Shown: positions 8,108-18,227, counted from the first letter of the stretch. The stretch: DNA of 64,000 nt from Streptomyces sp. CGMCC 4.7035 (GCF_031583065.1 NZ_CP134053.1:1178001-1242000); one strand, 5' to 3'. Notes: generated by a model from the sequence alone, not told the origin. Numbers and translations: made by a program.

Positions 8108-9361
8108 GTGATAACGGACAGTAAGCGGCGCAACGGTCTGATGGCCGCGTCCGCACTGCTCGGCGGGATGCTCGTGCTCACCGCGTGCAGCGGCGGCAGC
8201 GAGGCGGCCGACGGCAGCGGTGGCGACTCCACCTCGCAGGCCAAGGTCGACGAGGCGGCCGCCCAGAAGGCCTCCGAGGCGCAGATCAAGATCACACCTG
8301 CGGACGGTTCCGACAACGCCTCCATCAACAACGCCGCCAAGGTCACGGTCGCCAAGGGCACGCTCACCGGCGTCACCATGACCACCGCGTCCGGCACGGC
8401 GGTCGCCGGCCAGATATCCGCAGACAAGAAGAGCTGGGCGCCCACCAGCCAGCTGGAGCGGGCGACGTCGTACAAGGTCGCCGTGACCGCCAAGGACTCC
8501 GCGGGGCGCGAGGCCCACGAGAACGCCGCGTTCACGACCGTGGCCCCGGCCCACTCCTTCATAGGAAACTTCAGCCCGGAGAACGGCTCCACGGTCGGCG
8601 TCGGCATGCCGGTCTCGATCAACTTCGACAAGGCGATCACCAACAAGGCCGCCGTGCAGAAGGGCATCACCGTCACCTCCAGCAGCGGGCAGGAGGTCGT
8701 CGGGCACTGGTTCAACGCCAACCGGATCGACTTCCGGCCCGAGAAGTACTGGACGGAGGGCTCTACCGTCACGCTGAAGCTCGCCCTCGACGGCGTCGAG
8801 GGCGCGAGCGGCCTGTACGGCGTGCAGCAGAAGACGGTCACCTTCAAGATCGGCCGCAACCAGGTCACGTACGTCGACGCCCAGACCAAGCAGATGAAGG
8901 TCACGCAGGACGGGAAGGTCGTCAAGACCATCCCGATCTCCGCGGGCTCGCCGGAGAACAAGACGTACGAAGGCCAGATGGTGATCTCCCAGAAGTTCAC
9001 GGAGACCCGGATGAACGGCGCCACGGTCGGCTTCACCGACAGTGACGGCAAGGGCGAGTACGACATCAAGGACGTGCCGCACGCGATGCGCCTGACCACG
9101 TCCGGTACCTTCATCCACGGCAACTACTGGGGCGCGCCCTCCGTCTTCGGCAACGTCAACACCAGCCACGGCTGTGTCGGCCTGCAGGACAAGAAGGGTG
9201 CGAACGACCCGGGTACGCCTGCCGCGTGGTTCTACAACCACTCGCTGATCGGTGACGTCGTGGTCGTCTCCCACACCGGTGACAAGACGGTCTCCCCGGA
9301 CAACGGCCTCAACGGCTGGAACATGGACTGGGCACAGTGGAAGGCGGGTTCGGCGGTCTGA
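8108..9361 (+). CDS. L,D-transpeptidase lipoprotein (YkuD fold)
   Basis: Cross-links peptidoglycan stems through 3-3 bonds, outside the membrane. From the GTG at 8108 it has 417 residues. That start has GGAG six bases upstream; an in-frame ATG at 8096 lies before that site and is the alternative. It has a lipoprotein signal with lipobox LTAC at about residues 21-24, a Gly/Ser-rich linker, two Ig-like domains (about 50-240), and a C-terminal YkuD domain with catalytic His354 and Cys356 (TSHGCVGL) and the upstream HGNYWG motif. This matches the Ldt layout known from mycobacteria. Confidence 0.92.
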   Translation: MITDSKRRNGLMAASALLGGMLVLTACSGGSEAADGSGGDSTSQAKVDEAAAQKASEAQIKITPADGSDNASINNAAKVTVAKGTLTGVTMTTASGTAVAGQISADKKSWAPTSQLERATSYKVAVTAKDSAGREAHENAAFTTVAPAHSFIGNFSPENGSTVGVGMPVSINFDKAITNKAAVQKGITVTSSSGQEVVGHWFNANRIDFRPEKYWTEGSTVTLKLALDGVEGASGLYGVQQKTVTFKIGRNQVTYVDAQTKQMKVTQDGKVVKTIPISAGSPENKTYEGQMVISQKFTETRMNGATVGFTDSDGKGEYDIKDVPHAMRLTTSGTFIHGNYWGAPSVFGNVNTSHGCVGLQDKKGANDPGTPAAWFYNHSLIGDVVVVSHTGDKTVSPDNGLNGWNMDWAQWKAGSAV

Positions 9362-9396
9362 CGCCGAAGGCCCCGTCGGCCGACACCACTTGAGCC

Positions 9397-9440
9397 AGGC
9401 GCCCGTCACCCCGTCAGGGGCGGCGGGCGCCTCGGTTTTT
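9397..9440 (+). terminator. Intrinsic terminator after the L,D-transpeptidase gene
   Basis: Nine-base arms AGGCGCCCG (9397-9405) and complement (9424-9432) followed by CGG and a run of five T (9436-9440). Confidence 0.85.
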
Positions 9441-9539
9441 CACAGGGCTCACAGGGGAACCGAGGCCGGGCACAGGCTTCTCATCGTTCTCTTATGTCGG
9501 GCTTATGGGTTCATCACGGTGCGTCCCTAGCTTGCGGCC

Positions 9540-11012
9540 ATGTTCTTCACCTACCTGAGGCGCGAACTGCGCCGCCGGCGAAAGGCGGCCCTCGTCGTCG
9601 CCTCCGGGCTCGCGCTGGGCATCGCTCTGGTCATCGTGGTCAACTCCGTGTCCTCCGGCATGGGGAAGGCGCAGGACAAGGTTCTGCAGTCGCTGTACGG
9701 CCTCGGCACCGACATGACCGTCACCAAGGCGGCAGCCGCGCCCACGTCGGGCAGCTCCACCGGGCCGCGCTTCAACTTCGACGCCCGCGACAGCGACTCG
9801 GACGAGACGCAGAGCAGCGACCGCGTCATGGTCCAGGGCTTCCAGACCCTGGCCACCAGCACGGTCACCAAGGTCGGCGCGCAGAGCGGCGTCTCGGACG
9901 CGGTGGGCGGGCTCAGCCTCCGCGTCATCAAGATCAGCGGCCAGTTCACGCAGGGCCAGTTCAAGCAGGACCAGAACAGCGGGCAGCAGGGCGGCACTCG
10001 CGGCGGCTTCCCGGGCGGCCAGCCCCAGGGCCGGGTCGAGGGCGGTGGCGCCAACTTCGACGTCAACAACTACTCCGTGTACGGCACCGACGTCACCAAG
10101 CCCGCGCTCGGCCCGCTGACCTCCTCGAAGATCACCAGCGGCCGTACGTTCACGACGTCGGAGACGAACAGCAAGGTCGTCGTCGCGGACTCCGCGTACG
10201 CCAAGGAGAAGAAGCTCAAGGTCGGCAGCACCGTCACCATCAAGAGCGTCAAGTTCAAGGTCATCGGCATCGCCACGGCCGACAGCGGTGACTCGGCGGC
10301 CAACCTCTACATCCCGCTCCAGCAGGCCCAGACGCTCGCCGACTCCAAGAACAAGGTCACCACGATCTACGTCAAGGCGACCGACTCGCAGCAGATCGAC
10401 AGCGTCAAGAAGACCATCCAGAACAACATCTCGGGGACCACGGTCACCACGTCCGCGGACCTCGCGAGCACGGTCTCCGGTTCGCTGTCCACCGCCTCCA
10501 GCCTCGCCACCAACGTGGGCAAGTGGCTGTCCATCGTGGTGCTCGTGGCCGCGTTCCTGGTCGCCGGCCTCCTCACCTCCTCCGCGGTCTCCCGCCGGGT
10601 GCGCGAGTTCGGCACGCTCAAGGCGCTGGGCTGGAAGTCGGGCCGGGTGACCCGGCAGGTGGTCGGCGAGGCCGTCGTCAACGGACTGGTCGGCGGAGCC
10701 CTCGGTATCGCGCTCGGCCTGGCGGGCGCGTACGCCGTCACCGCGATCAGCCCGACGCTTCAGGCCCAGCTCGGTGGCGGCGGTACCGGCGGTCCGGGCG
10801 GTGGCGGCGGCTTCGGTGGCGGTCCCGGCGGCGGAGGCCCAGGACGGCAGGCCGCCAAGACCCTGGAGGTCGCGCTCACCGCGCCGGTCAGCCTCACCAC
10901 CATCGCCCTCGCGGTCGCGCTCGCCGTGGCCGGCGGTCTGATCGCCGGCGCCTTCGGCGGCTGGCGCGCCTCCCGGCTGCGCCCGGCGGACGCCCTGCGC
11001 CGCGTCGAGTAG
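9540..11012 (+). CDS. MacB/FtsX-family ABC transporter permease
   Basis: 490-residue inner-membrane protein. It has an N-terminal membrane helix (LVVASGLALGIALVIVVNSV), a large extracytoplasmic domain (about 45-310) rich in Gly/Gln/Ser, then three C-terminal helices. The short loop after the first of these holds the FtsX motif REFGTLKALGWKSGRVTRQV. A Gly-rich extracellular loop (GGGGTGGPGG type) separates the last two helices. It acts with the ATPase encoded next, probably as a mechanotransmitter or exporter. TAGCTT ends six bases before the ATG, so the mRNA is probably leaderless. Direct repeats TTCTCAT/TTCTCTT around 9478-9493 may bind a response regulator. Confidence 0.9.
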   Translation: MFFTYLRRELRRRRKAALVVASGLALGIALVIVVNSVSSGMGKAQDKVLQSLYGLGTDMTVTKAAAAPTSGSSTGPRFNFDARDSDSDETQSSDRVMVQGFQTLATSTVTKVGAQSGVSDAVGGLSLRVIKISGQFTQGQFKQDQNSGQQGGTRGGFPGGQPQGRVEGGGANFDVNNYSVYGTDVTKPALGPLTSSKITSGRTFTTSETNSKVVVADSAYAKEKKLKVGSTVTIKSVKFKVIGIATADSGDSAANLYIPLQQAQTLADSKNKVTTIYVKATDSQQIDSVKKTIQNNISGTTVTTSADLASTVSGSLSTASSLATNVGKWLSIVVLVAAFLVAGLLTSSAVSRRVREFGTLKALGWKSGRVTRQVVGEAVVNGLVGGALGIALGLAGAYAVTAISPTLQAQLGGGGTGGPGGGGGFGGGPGGGGPGRQAAKTLEVALTAPVSLTTIALAVALAVAGGLIAGAFGGWRASRLRPADALRRVE

Positions 11013-11095
11013 CACCCGCCCCGTAGACATCGCGCGGCCCGGGGCCTGTCGTGACGGCAGGCCCCACCCCCTTACGCATCCCAGGAGTTGCACCC

Positions 11096-11779
11096 ATGTA
11101 CGAACTCAGAGGCGTCACCAAGCGCTACATGCGGGGCAAGGAGACCATCAACGCCCTGGACGACGTCGACCTCGCCATCGGCGACGGCGACCGGCTGGTC
11201 ATCCAGGGCCCCACCGGCGGCGGCAAGTCCACGCTGCTGCAGATGCTCGGCGGACTCGACAAGCCGACCGCGGGCAGCGTCGAACTCGACGGCATCGACC
11301 TCGCCAGGCTCTCCGAGGCCAAGCTCACCAAGGTGCGCAGCGAGAACATCGGCTTCGTCTTCCAGTCCTTCAACCTGATCCCGACGCTCACCGCGCAGGA
11401 GAATGTCGAGACCGCCCTCGTCCCCCTCGGGGTGAAGGTGAAGGAGCGGCGTGAGAGGGCCGCCGAGGCACTGAAGTCCGTGGGTCTCGGCGAGCGGCTC
11501 GGGCATCTGCCGAGCGAGATGTCGGGCGGTCAGCAGCAGCGCGTCGCGATCGCCCGCGCGCTGGTGAAGCAGCCGAAGGTGCTGCTCGCCGACGAACCCA
11601 CCGGAAACCTCGACGAGTCGATGCGCGACGAGATCATGGAGGTGCTCGAACGCATGTGGAAGGAGCACGGGTTGACCTTCATCATGGTCACCCATGACTC
11701 GTCGATCGCGAAGAAGGCCCCGCGGGTCGCGACCATCCGCAAGGGGAAGATCACCGTCAAGGAGAACGCGGGGGCATGA
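11096..11779 (+). CDS. ABC transporter ATP-binding protein (MacB/LolD type)
   Basis: 227-residue ATPase partner of the preceding permease, 83 bases downstream, with CAGGAG nine bases before ATG. It has Walker A GPTGGGKST, the Q-loop in FVFQSFNLIPTLTAQENV, signature SGGQQQRVAIARAL, Walker B VLLADEPTGNLD and the switch His in VTHD. Walker A has Thr-Gly-Gly-Gly where Ser-Gly-Ser-Gly is usual. The pair likely works on envelope substrates; the substrate cannot be told from sequence. Confidence 0.94.
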   Translation: MYELRGVTKRYMRGKETINALDDVDLAIGDGDRLVIQGPTGGGKSTLLQMLGGLDKPTAGSVELDGIDLARLSEAKLTKVRSENIGFVFQSFNLIPTLTAQENVETALVPLGVKVKERRERAAEALKSVGLGERLGHLPSEMSGGQQQRVAIARALVKQPKVLLADEPTGNLDESMRDEIMEVLERMWKEHGLTFIMVTHDSSIAKKAPRVATIRKGKITVKENAGA

Positions 11780-11998
11780 CAGCGGAAGGCCGACCTCGAA
11801 AGCCGCTGCTGTGTAACGGAGTTCACGCGAAGGCGTAACAGTTCGCAGGCGGCCTTCTCAGCTGTCTCTCATCTCTTGAGGGTCCTGATCACCCCCCGGC
11901 ATACTGCGTGTTCCGGGGGATTGACGTGCGGATGTGCGGGACTGCCCCCGGCCGGGCGAACGGGGAATTCGCCCGGCACTTCACCTCCAGGGGGAGTC
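11780..11998 (+). promoter_or_regulatory. 5' region of the large subtilase gene with hairpins
   Basis: No gene is seen in this 219-base gap. A perfect 10-bp hairpin (11951-11960 with 11968-11977) lies just before the ribosome site, and a second potential stem (CCCCCGG with CCGGGGG) lies about 50 bases further upstream. Such leaders can control translation start, but there is no known riboswitch match that I recognise. Confidence 0.4.
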
Positions 11999-14900
11999 TT
12001 GCGCAGACAAGTGAAAAAGGCATGCGCGGCGACCGTCGCCACGGCGGCCGCCGTGGCGTTGGCGGCGGGCATGACCAGCCCGGCGTCGGCGAAGTCGGTG
12101 GCCGCCGCCGGCAAGGCGGCATCAGGCCTCAAGGCCGACCACCGCATCACGCTGATCACCGGTGACCGCGTCGTCGTCGACGCCAAGGGCCGGGTCGTCG
12201 GCCTGGAGCGGGCCAAGGGCCGCGAAAACGTTCCGGCGCAGATCCGCAAGGCCGACGGCCACACCTACGTCGTACCGGCCGACGCGGCAGGGATGATCGC
12301 CCGTGGAAAGCTCGACCGGCGGCTGTTCGACGTCACCGAACTCAACAAGTCCCGGACCCGCAACGCCCAGAAGAACGGCCTGAAGGTCATCGTCGGCTAC
12401 AAGGGCACGGCGAGCGCCGCGAAGGCCGACGTCCGCGAGGCGGGCACGCTGCGCCGGAGCCTGAAGTCCCTGAACGCGGACGCGGTGCAGACGCCCCAGC
12501 GGGACGCGAACGAGCTGTGGAAGGCCGTCACCGACGGCGACGCCACCGCTTCCGGTATCGCGCACGTGTGGCTCGACGGCGTCCGCAAGGCCAGCCTCGA
12601 CAAGTCGGTGCCGCAGATCGGCGCTCCCGCGGCGTGGGCCGCCGGCTACGACGGCAAGGGCGTCAAGGTCGCCGTGCTGGACACGGGTGTCTACGCCGAT
12701 CACCCGGACCTCAAGGGCCAGGTGATCGAGGCCAAGAACTTCTCGACCGCCGCGACCACCGCCGACAAGGTCGGTCATGGAACGCACGTGGCGTCCATCG
12801 TGGCCGGCACCGGCGCGAAGTCGGGCGGCAAGTACAAGGGTGTCGCGCCGGGCGCGAAGATCCTCAGCGGCAAGGTCCTGGACGACGACGGGTACGGCGA
12901 CGACTCCGGCATCCTCGCGGGCATGGAGTGGGCCGCTCAGCAGGGCGCCGACATCGTCAACCTCAGCCTGGGCGGCGGGGACACGCCCGAGATCGACCCG
13001 CTTGAGGCCGAGGTGAACAAGCTCTCCGAACAGAAGGGCATCCTCTTCGCCATCGCCGCGGGCAACTCGGGCGAGTTCGGGGACCAGACGATCGGCTCGC
13101 CGGGCAGCGCGGCCGACGCGCTCACCGTCGGCGCCGTCGACGACAACGACAAGCTCGCCGACTTCTCCAGCCGCGGCCCCGGTCTCGACGGCGCCATCAA
13201 GCCCGACGTCACCGCGCCCGGTGTGGACATCACCGCGGCCGCGGCCCCGGGGAGCCTGATCGACAAGGAGGTCGGCGAGAAGCCGGCCGGCTATCTGACC
13301 ATCTCGGGTACGTCGATGGCGACTCCGCATGTCGCGGGCGCCGCCGCCATCCTCAAGCAGGAGCACCCCGACTGGACGTTCGCCGAGCTGAAGTCCGCGC
13401 TGACGGGTTCCGCGAAGGGCGGCAAGTACACGCCGTTCCAGCAGGGTTCGGGCCGGATTGCGGTCGACAAGGCGATCAAGCAGACCGTGCTGGCCGACCC
13501 GTCGTCGGTGAGTTTCGGTGTCGCGCAGTGGCCGCACACCGACGACACGCCGGTCACCAAGAAGCTGACGTACCGCAACGTCGGCAAGAGTGACGTCACC
13601 CTGTCACTCGCGCTGACGGCCACCAACCCCAAGGGCCAGGCGGCTCCTTCGGGCTTCTTCACCCTCGGCGCGAAGACGGTCACCGTCCCGGCGGGCGGCA
13701 CGGCCTCCGTCGATGTCACCGTCAACAGCAAGCTGGGCGGCAGCACGGACGGCGCGTACTCGGCGTACGTGACGGCCACGGGCGGCGGCCAGAGCGTGCG
13801 GACCGCCGCGGCCGTGGACCGCGAGGCGGAGGCGTACGACGTCACCCTGAAGTACGTCAACCGTGCCGGACAGACCCCCGTCCACCTGACCGATCTGTTC
13901 GCCACCTCGGGCGCGAACGCGGGCCGGGACTACCCGTCCCAGAGCTCCGCGACCAGCGTGACCGTACGGGTGCCCAAGGGCACGTACGTGCTGGACTCCC
14001 TCTCGGTGAAGGACCCCACCTCGATCGAGGGCGGCGTCGACTGGCTGGTCCAGCCCAAGCTCAGCGTCACCAAGAACACCACGGTCACCCTCGACCTGAC
14101 CAAGGCCAAGTCCGCCGACATCACGGTGCCGGACGCCTCGGCCAAGCAGGCGATCGGGATGGTGCAGTACTCGTACGACCCGGCGGGCTACGGTGCCGGT
14201 GTCATGGTGTCCTCCTTCAAGGACGTGCGCATGGCGCACGTGGGCCCGGCGGTCTCCTCCGGCCTCTCCCAGGCCTGGTTCGGGCAGTGGACCAAGGGTG
14301 GCGCCGCCGAGTACGACGTGTACACGGGCGCCGCAGTGAAGAAGCTCGAAGGCGCACGCGTCCACCACTACAAGGCGGGCGAACTGGCCAAGCTGAAGGT
14401 GAACCTCGGCTCTCCGTCGAGCGGCAAGACCGGCGCGGTCGGCGCCTACGGCATCCTGCCGAACAACTTCGGCTTCAACCAGCCGGTCGAGCAGAAGCTG
14501 CGCAGCACGCGCACCCTGTACGTGTCGACCGGCGACAAGATCCAGTGGACGCTCGACTTCTCGCAGTACTCGGGCAAGAAGGACGCGCAGGGCCTCCCGC
14601 TCACGGAGGCGTACTACACGCTGGGCGCCCCGCAGACCTTCAAGGCGGGCAAGAGCTACACCAAGACCTTCAACACGGCCGTGTTCGGGCCGCGGGTCGG
14701 CTCCACGTACGGCATCTTCCGTGTGGGCAACGAGATCTACGGCTATCTGCCGCTGTTCGCCGACGGTCAGACGCACGCCGGGTCCTCCGACTTCAAGTCG
14801 GTCAAGACGACGCTGTACCGCAACGGCACCAAGGTCGGCTCCAACGCCGACCCGCTGTTCGGCAGCGAGGTCTTCAAGGTTCCGTCCGCCGAGGCCTCGT

Positions 14901-15307
14901 ACAAGCTGACCACCTCGGTCACCCGCAGTGAGAAGGTCGCGGCGGCGTCCACCCGCATCGACGCGAGCTGGACGTTCAAGTCGAAGAAGGCGACCGACGC
15001 CCAGCTGCCCGCCTCGTCGGTCCGCTTCGGCGCGGCCACCGGCCTGGACAGCCGCGTCACGGCCGGCAAGAAGGTCACGATCCCGGTCACCGTCCAGGGC
15101 TCGGCCGCGGGCCGCAACCTCAAGTCCCTGTCGGTGTGGGTGTCGTACGACTACGGCAAGACCTGGACCAAGCTGACGGTCAAGGACGGCAAGATCACCT
15201 ACAAGAACCCGGCGAAGGGCAAGGGCCTCTCGTACAAGGCCAAGATCACCGACAAGAACGGCAACACGTCGACGATCTCGATCTACAACGCGCTCTACGG
15301 CAAGTGA
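11999..15307 (+). CDS. Large secreted subtilisin-like serine protease (S8)
   Basis: 1,102 residues from a TTG start close behind AGGGGGAG; the in-frame GTG at 12011 is the alternative. It has a signal peptide (about 1-30), an N-terminal prodomain-like region to ~200, and a catalytic domain with Asp228 (AVLDTGV), His263 (GHGTHVAS), Asn356 (AAGNSG) and Ser439 (SGTSMATPHVAG) all present. Ig/jelly-roll-like domains continue to the end, with a Lys-rich C-terminal repeat-like region (NPAKGKGLSYKAKITDKNG). It should be an active extracellular protease. An 11-bp tandem repeat starts in its stop codon and a 15-bp hairpin follows. Confidence 0.93.
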   Translation: MRRQVKKACAATVATAAAVALAAGMTSPASAKSVAAAGKAASGLKADHRITLITGDRVVVDAKGRVVGLERAKGRENVPAQIRKADGHTYVVPADAAGMIARGKLDRRLFDVTELNKSRTRNAQKNGLKVIVGYKGTASAAKADVREAGTLRRSLKSLNADAVQTPQRDANELWKAVTDGDATASGIAHVWLDGVRKASLDKSVPQIGAPAAWAAGYDGKGVKVAVLDTGVYADHPDLKGQVIEAKNFSTAATTADKVGHGTHVASIVAGTGAKSGGKYKGVAPGAKILSGKVLDDDGYGDDSGILAGMEWAAQQGADIVNLSLGGGDTPEIDPLEAEVNKLSEQKGILFAIAAGNSGEFGDQTIGSPGSAADALTVGAVDDNDKLADFSSRGPGLDGAIKPDVTAPGVDITAAAAPGSLIDKEVGEKPAGYLTISGTSMATPHVAGAAAILKQEHPDWTFAELKSALTGSAKGGKYTPFQQGSGRIAVDKAIKQTVLADPSSVSFGVAQWPHTDDTPVTKKLTYRNVGKSDVTLSLALTATNPKGQAAPSGFFTLGAKTVTVPAGGTASVDVTVNSKLGGSTDGAYSAYVTATGGGQSVRTAAAVDREAEAYDVTLKYVNRAGQTPVHLTDLFATSGANAGRDYPSQSSATSVTVRVPKGTYVLDSLSVKDPTSIEGGVDWLVQPKLSVTKNTTVTLDLTKAKSADITVPDASAKQAIGMVQYSYDPAGYGAGVMVSSFKDVRMAHVGPAVSSGLSQAWFGQWTKGGAAEYDVYTGAAVKKLEGARVHHYKAGELAKLKVNLGSPSSGKTGAVGAYGILPNNFGFNQPVEQKLRSTRTLYVSTGDKIQWTLDFSQYSGKKDAQGLPLTEAYYTLGAPQTFKAGKSYTKTFNTAVFGPRVGSTYGIFRVGNEIYGYLPLFADGQTHAGSSDFKSVKTTLYRNGTKVGSNADPLFGSEVFKVPSAEASYKLTTSVTRSEKVAAASTRIDASWTFKSKKATDAQLPASSVRFGAATGLDSRVTAGKKVTIPVTVQGSAAGRNLKSLSVWVSYDYGKTWTKLTVKDGKITYKNPAKGKGLSYKAKITDKNGNTSTISIYNALYGK

Positions 15308-15334
15308 GCCGATAGCGAGCCGATAGCGAGCGGC
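15306..15334. repeat. 11-bp repeat overlapping the subtilase stop codon
   Basis: GAGCCGATAGC occurs at 15306 and 15317, with a partial third copy at 15328. The first copy overlaps the TGA at 15305-15307. Confidence 0.7.
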
Positions 15335-15363
15335 CCGCCGGAAGCGCTGCTTCCGGCGGGCCG
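15331..15363. terminator. Bidirectional hairpin terminator
   Basis: Perfect 15-bp stem (15331-15345 with 15349-15363) and a 3-base loop between the convergent subtilase and XRE regulator genes. Confidence 0.85.
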
Positions 15364-15383
15364 TCCGTGTTTCGGTCACCGGC

Positions 15384-16307
15384 TCAGGGGCGAGGTGCGG
15401 TCGTGCCCGCGCGGGTCGCGTCCGTGCCCCAGCTCGCCAGCAGCCGCAGCGCCTCCGCCGACGCGGACCCCGGCTCGGCGTGGTACGTCACCAGTGCCTG
15501 ATCGCCGTCGTCCGGCACCCTGAACGACTCGAACTGGAGGGCGAGATCGCCCACCAGTGGATGCCGCAACAGCTTCAGCCCATGGCTCTTCTCCTTGACG
15601 TCGTGCGTCGCCCACAGCCGCCGGAATTCCTCGGACTTCACCGACAGCTCGCCGACCAGCGCCGACAGCCGCGGATCATCCGGGTGGTACCCGGCGTCGT
15701 AGCGCAGCTGGCACACGATGTCGATCGCCTTCTGTTCCCAGTCCACGAACAGATCGTGGTACTCGGGCCGCAGGAACACCATCCGCGCCCAGTTCCGCTC
15801 CTGCTGCGGCAGCTGTGCCCAGTCGCCGAAGACGGCCGCGGCCATCCGGTTCCACGCCAGGACCTCCGACCGCCGTCCCACGATGTACGCCGGGACCCCG
15901 TCGAAGGAGTCGAGCAGCTGACGCAGGGAGGACCGCACCTGCTGCGCCCGCGCCGACGGCTTCTTCTTGTGCGCCTTCGGCTTGGCGAGATGCGTCAGAT
16001 GCGCGTGCTCCGCGTCACTCAGCCGCAGCGCGCGGGCGATCGCGTCGAGTACCTCCGCGGACACGTTCCGTCCGTTGCCCTGCTCCAGACGCGTGTAGTA
16101 CGCCACGGACACCCCGGCCAGCTGCGCCAGCTCCTCACGCCGCAGCCCCGGCACCCGCCGGTGCCGGCCGAAGACGGGCAGGCCCACGTCCTCGGGCTTG
16201 AGCCGGGCCCGCCGGGTGCGCAGGAACTCGCTGAGCTCGGCGCGCCGGTCCAGCGCCCCACCGGCTCCCACGGCGGGTTCCTGCAGGGAGTCGGGCTGTA
16301 CGTCCAT
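15384..16307 (-). CDS. XRE-family regulator with MmyB-like ligand domain
   Basis: 307 residues. About residues 20-95 form a helix-turn-helix domain ([23 protein letters not shown]). The C-terminal ~180 residues match the MmyB-like domain with the [13 protein letters not shown] motif; such domains are known to bind fatty-acid-like ligands. It is transcribed divergently from the alcohol dehydrogenase gene, an arrangement common in Streptomyces, so it probably controls that gene and itself. The chosen ATG has AATACT ending six bases upstream, suggesting a leaderless mRNA. The 182-base gap between the two genes holds both promoters; I saw no clear palindrome there. Confidence 0.9.
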   Translation of the reverse strand: MDVQPDSLQEPAVGAGGALDRRAELSEFLRTRRARLKPEDVGLPVFGRHRRVPGLRREELAQLAGVSVAYYTRLEQGNGRNVSAEVLDAIARALRLSDAEHAHLTHLAKPKAHKKKPSARAQQVRSSLRQLLDSFDGVPAYIVGRRSEVLAWNRMAAAVFGDWAQLPQQERNWARMVFLRPEYHDLFVDWEQKAIDIVCQLRYDAGYHPDDPRLSALVGELSVKSEEFRRLWATHDVKEKSHGLKLLRHPLVGDLALQFESFRVPDDGDQALVTYHAEPGSASAEALRLLASWGTDATRAGTTAPRP

Positions 16308-16489
16308 ACGTCCAGTATTCACGGTCGTACGACACGGAACCTGACCCCGCCAGTAGTAGGAACGCCGGACGTAGGCAGAGCTGTGGTCTGGGTGAGCCCC
16401 GCTCCGTTCGGCAGGCTGGATGCCGTGCCCGGCAACAGACGACAGCAGAAGGCAGCCGGGCATGCGACCCCCCTCTAGGAGAACCCGGC

Positions 16490-17530
16490 ATGACCACCGT
16501 TGCTGCGTACGCCGTACCCGCCGCCAAGGCTCCGCTCGAGCGCACCACGATCGAGCGCCGTGAGGTCGGCGAGTTCGACGTCCTGATCGACATCAAGTTC
16601 GCCGGCATCTGCCACTCGGACATCCACCAGGCCAGCGAGGGCTGGGGCGAGGCGATCTTCCCGATGGTTCCGGGCCACGAGATCGCGGGCATCGTCTCCG
16701 AGGTCGGCTCCGGCGTCACCAAGTTCAAGGTCGGCGACCGCGTGGGCGTCGGCTGCATGGTCGACTCCTGCCGTGAGTGCGAGAACTGCAAGGCCGGTGA
16801 GGAGCAGTACTGCCTCAAGGGCATGGTCGGCACATACAACGCCCTCGACAAGAACGGCGAGCCCACCTACGGCGGCTACTCCGAGAAGATCGTCGTCGAC
16901 GAGAGCTTCACCGTCCGCATCCCGGACGGCCTCTCCCTCGACGTGGCCGCCCCGCTGCTGTGCGCCGGCATCACCACGTACTCCCCGCTGCGCCACTGGA
17001 ACGCGGGCCCCGGCAAGAAGGTCGCGGTCATCGGCCTGGGCGGTCTCGGCCACATGGCCGTCAAGCTCGCGCGCGCGATGGGCGCCGAGGTGACCGTGCT
17101 CTCCCAGTCCCTGCGCAAGAAGGACGACGGGCTGAAGCTGGGCGCCGACCACTACTACGCCACCAGCGACCCGAAGACCTTCGAGGAGCTTCAGGGCTCG
17201 CTCGACCTGATCATTTCGACCGTGTCCGCTCCGCTGGACTTCGGCGCGTTCCTGTCGCTGCTGAAGACGGGCGGTGCCCTGGTGAACGTGGGCGCGCCCG
17301 AGGAGCCGATCTCCCTCAACCTGTTCTCGGTGATCGGGGGCCGCAAGACCCTCGCGGGCTCCATGATCGGCGGGATCCGCGAGACCCAGGAGATGCTGGA
17401 CTTCTGCGCGGAGCACGGCATCGGCTCCGAGATCGAGCTGATCAGCGCGTCCGAGATCAACGACGCGTACGAGCGGGTGCTCAACAGCGATGTGCGGTAC
17501 CGGTTCGTGATCGACACGGCCACCATCTGA
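16490..17530 (+). CDS. Zinc-dependent NAD(P) alcohol dehydrogenase
   Basis: 346-residue medium-chain dehydrogenase/reductase with AGGAG eight bases before ATG. The catalytic zinc is bound by Cys (GICHSDIH) and His (PGHEIAG). A structural zinc is bound by the cysteine cluster in [15 protein letters not shown]. The Rossmann motif is [13 protein letters not shown], followed by LSQS at the end of the second strand, which suggests NADP rather than NAD. It resembles the cinnamyl-alcohol/YahK-type aldehyde reductases, so it likely reduces or oxidises primary alcohols and aldehydes. Probably controlled by the divergent XRE/MmyB regulator. Confidence 0.93.
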   Translation: MTTVAAYAVPAAKAPLERTTIERREVGEFDVLIDIKFAGICHSDIHQASEGWGEAIFPMVPGHEIAGIVSEVGSGVTKFKVGDRVGVGCMVDSCRECENCKAGEEQYCLKGMVGTYNALDKNGEPTYGGYSEKIVVDESFTVRIPDGLSLDVAAPLLCAGITTYSPLRHWNAGPGKKVAVIGLGGLGHMAVKLARAMGAEVTVLSQSLRKKDDGLKLGADHYYATSDPKTFEELQGSLDLIISTVSAPLDFGAFLSLLKTGGALVNVGAPEEPISLNLFSVIGGRKTLAGSMIGGIRETQEMLDFCAEHGIGSEIELISASEINDAYERVLNSDVRYRFVIDTATI

Positions 17531-17557
17531 TGATCCGGCCGTTGATCCGGTGACGAC

Positions 17558-17589
17558 GACGTGAGGCGGCCCTGTGGCCGCCTCACGTC
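17558..17589 (+). terminator. Hairpin terminator after the alcohol dehydrogenase gene
   Basis: Perfect 14-bp stem (17558-17571 with 17576-17589) around the loop CTGT, 27 bases after the stop. Confidence 0.8.
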
Positions 17590-17724
17590 GCTTTACGCGG
17601 GTCGTGGCCGTGGACCTCGGTCGTTGGTCGGAGTCGGCCGGGCCCAGAGACCGATGGTGTCGTCCGGCGCGGCCGCCTAGCGTGGAAAGAGGTTCAGCCA
17701 CCCGGGGGACAGGAGGCCCGACCG

Positions 17725-18111
17725 ATGTCCGTGGAGCTCAATCACACGATCGTCGCCGCACACGACAAGAAGGCGTCCGCGCAGTTCCTCGCGGACCTGC
17801 TGGGGCTGGAGGTGGCGCCGCAGTTCGGCCCGTTCATCCCCGTACAGGTTCCGAACGGCGTGACGCTGGACTACATGGAGACGGTCGACGAGATCACCCC
17901 GCAGCACTACGCGTTCCTGGTCTCCGAGGACGACTTCGACGCGATCTTCGCCCGCGTCCGAGCGGCGGGCCTGGCGTACTGGGCGGACCCGTACCACCGC
18001 CGCCCGGGCGAGATCAACCACAACGACGGCGGCCGCGGGACGTACTTCGACGACCCGAACGGCCACAAGCTGGAAATCCTGACGCGGCCGTACGGGAGCG
18101 GCGGCGACTGA
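17725..18111 (+). CDS. VOC (glyoxalase/dioxygenase-fold) protein
   Basis: 128 residues from ATG with CAGGAGG upstream. Two beta-alpha-beta-beta-beta modules are visible. Likely metal ligands are His in LNHTIV, His in PQHYAF and Glu in GHKLEIL, the usual vicinal-oxygen-chelate triad. The motif GTYFDDPNGHKLEIL is typical. The substrate is unknown: glyoxalase, resistance protein or dioxygenase are all possible. It stands alone, with a 17-bp tandem repeat beginning 23 bases after the stop. Confidence 0.88.
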   Translation: MSVELNHTIVAAHDKKASAQFLADLLGLEVAPQFGPFIPVQVPNGVTLDYMETVDEITPQHYAFLVSEDDFDAIFARVRAAGLAYWADPYHRRPGEINHNDGGRGTYFDDPNGHKLEILTRPYGSGGD

Positions 18112-18133
18112 GGACGAGGCCGCTCCCGCCGGC

Positions 18134-18190
18134 GTCGGTGACGAACTGACGTCGGTGACGAACTGGCGTCCGTGACGAACTGACGTCGGT
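18134..18190. repeat. 17-bp tandem repeat after the VOC gene
   Basis: Units GTCGGTGACGAACTGAC begin at 18134, 18151 and 18168 with one or two mismatches, plus a partial fourth at 18185. They fill most of the gap to the convergent msrA gene. Confidence 0.85.
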
Positions 18191-18227
18191 ACGGCGCACC
18201 GCGCGACCGCGGTCGACCCCGCGGCCC

